A stretch of DNA of 42,500 bases from Botryococcus braunii. Taxonomy: Eukaryota > Chlorophyta > Trebouxiophyceae. The stretch is taken from the NCBI GenBank assembly GCA_002005505.1, contig KV908483.1, positions 62,501 to 105,000 of the forward strand, written 5' to 3'. The position numbers and the translations under genes are program-made. Shown here piece after piece: positions 41,083 through 42,500 of the stretch (position 1 is its first letter; every line of letters begins with the position of its first letter). Below the pieces are notes generated by a model, which saw nothing but the letters and a program-made list of their open reading frames with translations, made no database searches and was not told the DNA's origin.

Positions 41083-42500
41083 GCCCCAGGAACGTCCAAT
41101 GTGGTGGCTGACGCTCTGAGTCGGCATCCGTCCGACTATGAGGCTCCTTGTCCAATCATCAATGGCGTGGTGATTGGTGGGTATTCGCACCCGGCGCACC
41201 GTTGTCTGCCAACGCTCTCTCTTTGTGCCTTGGTTGGTACTATCCGCTCTGCGGGGGGGGGGGAGTGCTGCGGCCGGGGTTGCTCTGTTTTGGAAGGACA
41301 GATTTGTCCAGGGTTATACTCAAGACCCATGGTTCCAAGATAAGCAGAATGTTGAAGGTCTGCTAGACTTTGACGGCTTCCTTCTGAGGGAGGAGAAGGC
41401 CGTGGTTCCGGATGCTTTTGGGCTGCGAGCTCACATCCTCAAGGACCTTCATGATAGCCCGTATGCTGGCCATCAAGGAGTGAAGAAAACCTTGACCTTG
41501 GTAAGGCGCCATTATTGGTGGCCTACCATGCTTGCTGACATCGAACGTTACGTGCTAACGTGCCACTTGTGTCAGAAGAACAAGGCTCGGAACACTTTGC
41601 CTGCGGGGTTGCTGCAACCTTTAGAGTTGCCGCTGAATCCTTGGCACACGGTGACTATGGATTCCATTACCCAAGTGCCTAGAACAGGCAAGGGTCATGT
41701 TGCCATTTTCGTCGTAGTGGATAAGCTGACCAAGATGGTGCATCTTATGCCCACAACCACCAAGGCTACGGCTGAGCAGACGGCTAAGCTGTACGTTGAC
41801 AATGTGTGGAAGTTGCATGGTGTTCCCCAAGTGGTGGTGTCTGATAGAGATAAGCTCTTCACCAGCCACTTTGCTAGATCTTTGTGTCAATCCATTGGGA
41901 CTCGACAAGCCATGTCAACAGCCTACCATCCGCAGACGGATGGGCAGACTGAGCGAGTGAATCGAGTGCTCGAGGACATGCTACGCATGTATGTGGCCAA
42001 GTCCCAGGATGATTGGGATGAGAAGTTGGTCTGTGCAGAATTCGCGATCAATAATTGCGATCACGAATCCACGGGGTCCTCGCCGTTCTTGCTGAACTAC
42101 GGGTTTCACACCCACCTGCCAGTCGCGATTCTCCCCAATAGACGGGTACCTGGCGCGTCTGACTTTGTTCAGGGCATGCAACGCCCCATCAATGAGGCCA
42201 GGATGACCCATCGGGTGGCCACTGCGAGACAAACGCAGTATGCCAACACCAAACGAAGGGACGTTCAATTTGGTGTGGGGGACTGGGTCCTCCTCTCCTC
42301 AAAGAACCTCCGTTTCAAGGTGGGCACGCCCAAGCTCCTCCCGCGTTGGGTAGGGCCGTTCCAAGTCGTGAAACGTGTGGGTACCCAAGCTTATGAGCTT
42401 GACCTCCCAGCACGATGGAGGATTCATGATGTCTTTCATGTCTCCAACCTGGAACGGTACCGGCGGGATGGTTCGACGCAACCCCCACCACCTGCAGAGG
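41083..42500 (+). CDS. pol: Gypsy-1 integrase (frame open to the window end)
   Basis: After the stop at 41082 the frame runs NVVADALSRHPSDYE until 11 G (41253-41263) shift it. From about 41264 the new frame is open without a stop to 42500. HHCC zinc finger: His codons at 41450 and 41471, Cys at 41561 and 41570 (CHLCQKN). Core: Asp at 41660 (MDSITQVP), Asp at 41843 (VSDRDKLF), Glu at 41951 (YHPQTDGQTERVNRVLEDML). A GPY/F-type C-terminal module follows (PRWVGPFQVVKRVGTQAYEL; VFHVSNLERY). All catalytic residues are kept. A chromodomain, if any, and the 3' LTR would lie beyond the window. Confidence 0.9.

Larger units (their letters stand above)
18964..42500 (+). mobile_element. Gypsy-1: Ty3/gypsy retrotransposon split by Copia-2 (runs off the window)
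   Basis: Gag and protease at 18964-21099 and RT-RH-IN at 39721-42500 are two halves of one element: the protease-side frame ends at GCAAC (21095-21099) and resumes at GTAAC (39721-39725) after Copia-2. Domain order PR-RT-RH-IN is the gypsy order. The 5' LTR was not found and the 3' end lies beyond the window. At least five lesions break gag-pol, two of them at catalytic residues, so it is a dead copy and the oldest layer of the nest. Confidence 0.9.

Overview
The window is eukaryotic nuclear DNA dominated by transposable elements and very long microsatellites. The copia elements prime from the anticodon stem-loop of initiator tRNA-Met, the Ty3/gypsy RT/IN is of the plant/green-algal kind, and CA, GA and TA arrays are abundant. 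A repeat-rich streptophyte or green alga (for example a charophyte) would fit, but this is inference and no host gene here fixes the taxon.

Left part (1-8185): four candidate exons (439-588, 1062-1235, 3871-4170, 5030-5233) chain in phase 0 into one possible unrecognised host gene whose introns are full of microsatellites. One of those introns (1236-3870) carries a cluster of four related MITE-like elements (1772-3375) inserted at TA inside TA arrays. Positions 5234-8185 hold simple repeats and nothing I recognise.

Middle (8186-17132): a complete but defective Ty1/copia element, Copia-1 (8186-15947, TSD TAAAC). Its RNase H domain is split by a solo LTR of a second family (14101-14806, TSD GTATT). 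A diverged solo LTR of that family lies at 16728-17127 (TSD GTAAG). About 0.8 kb of purine-only GA arrays follow (17682-18497).

Right part (18964-42500): a three-level nest. A decayed Ty3/gypsy element, Gypsy-1 (gag/PR 18964-21099; RT/RH/IN 39721 to the window end), is split by Copia-2 (21100-39720). Copia-2 is itself split twice. A 5.15-kb LTR element without recognisable gag or pol, called element N (23986-29138, TSD ATGAC), lies in its integrase. Copia-3 (31604-38020, TSD TGATG) lies exactly in its RT catalytic motif.

The three copia copies share one design: about 700-bp LTRs with an internal 136-bp direct repeat; a half-tRNA PBS; ORF1 = Gag, zinc knuckle and protease; ORF2 = integrase, RT and RNase H in the -1 frame behind a T-run and a stop. 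Every copy is broken somewhere in pol. The most unusual item is element N. Its identical 164-bp LTRs start with a perfect 10-bp hairpin and end in a tRNA-like segment with A- and B-box matches. It carries six exon-like tandem units and a complex foldback element instead of gag-pol.

All coordinates, frames and repeat comparisons were worked out by eye; no database search was possible.
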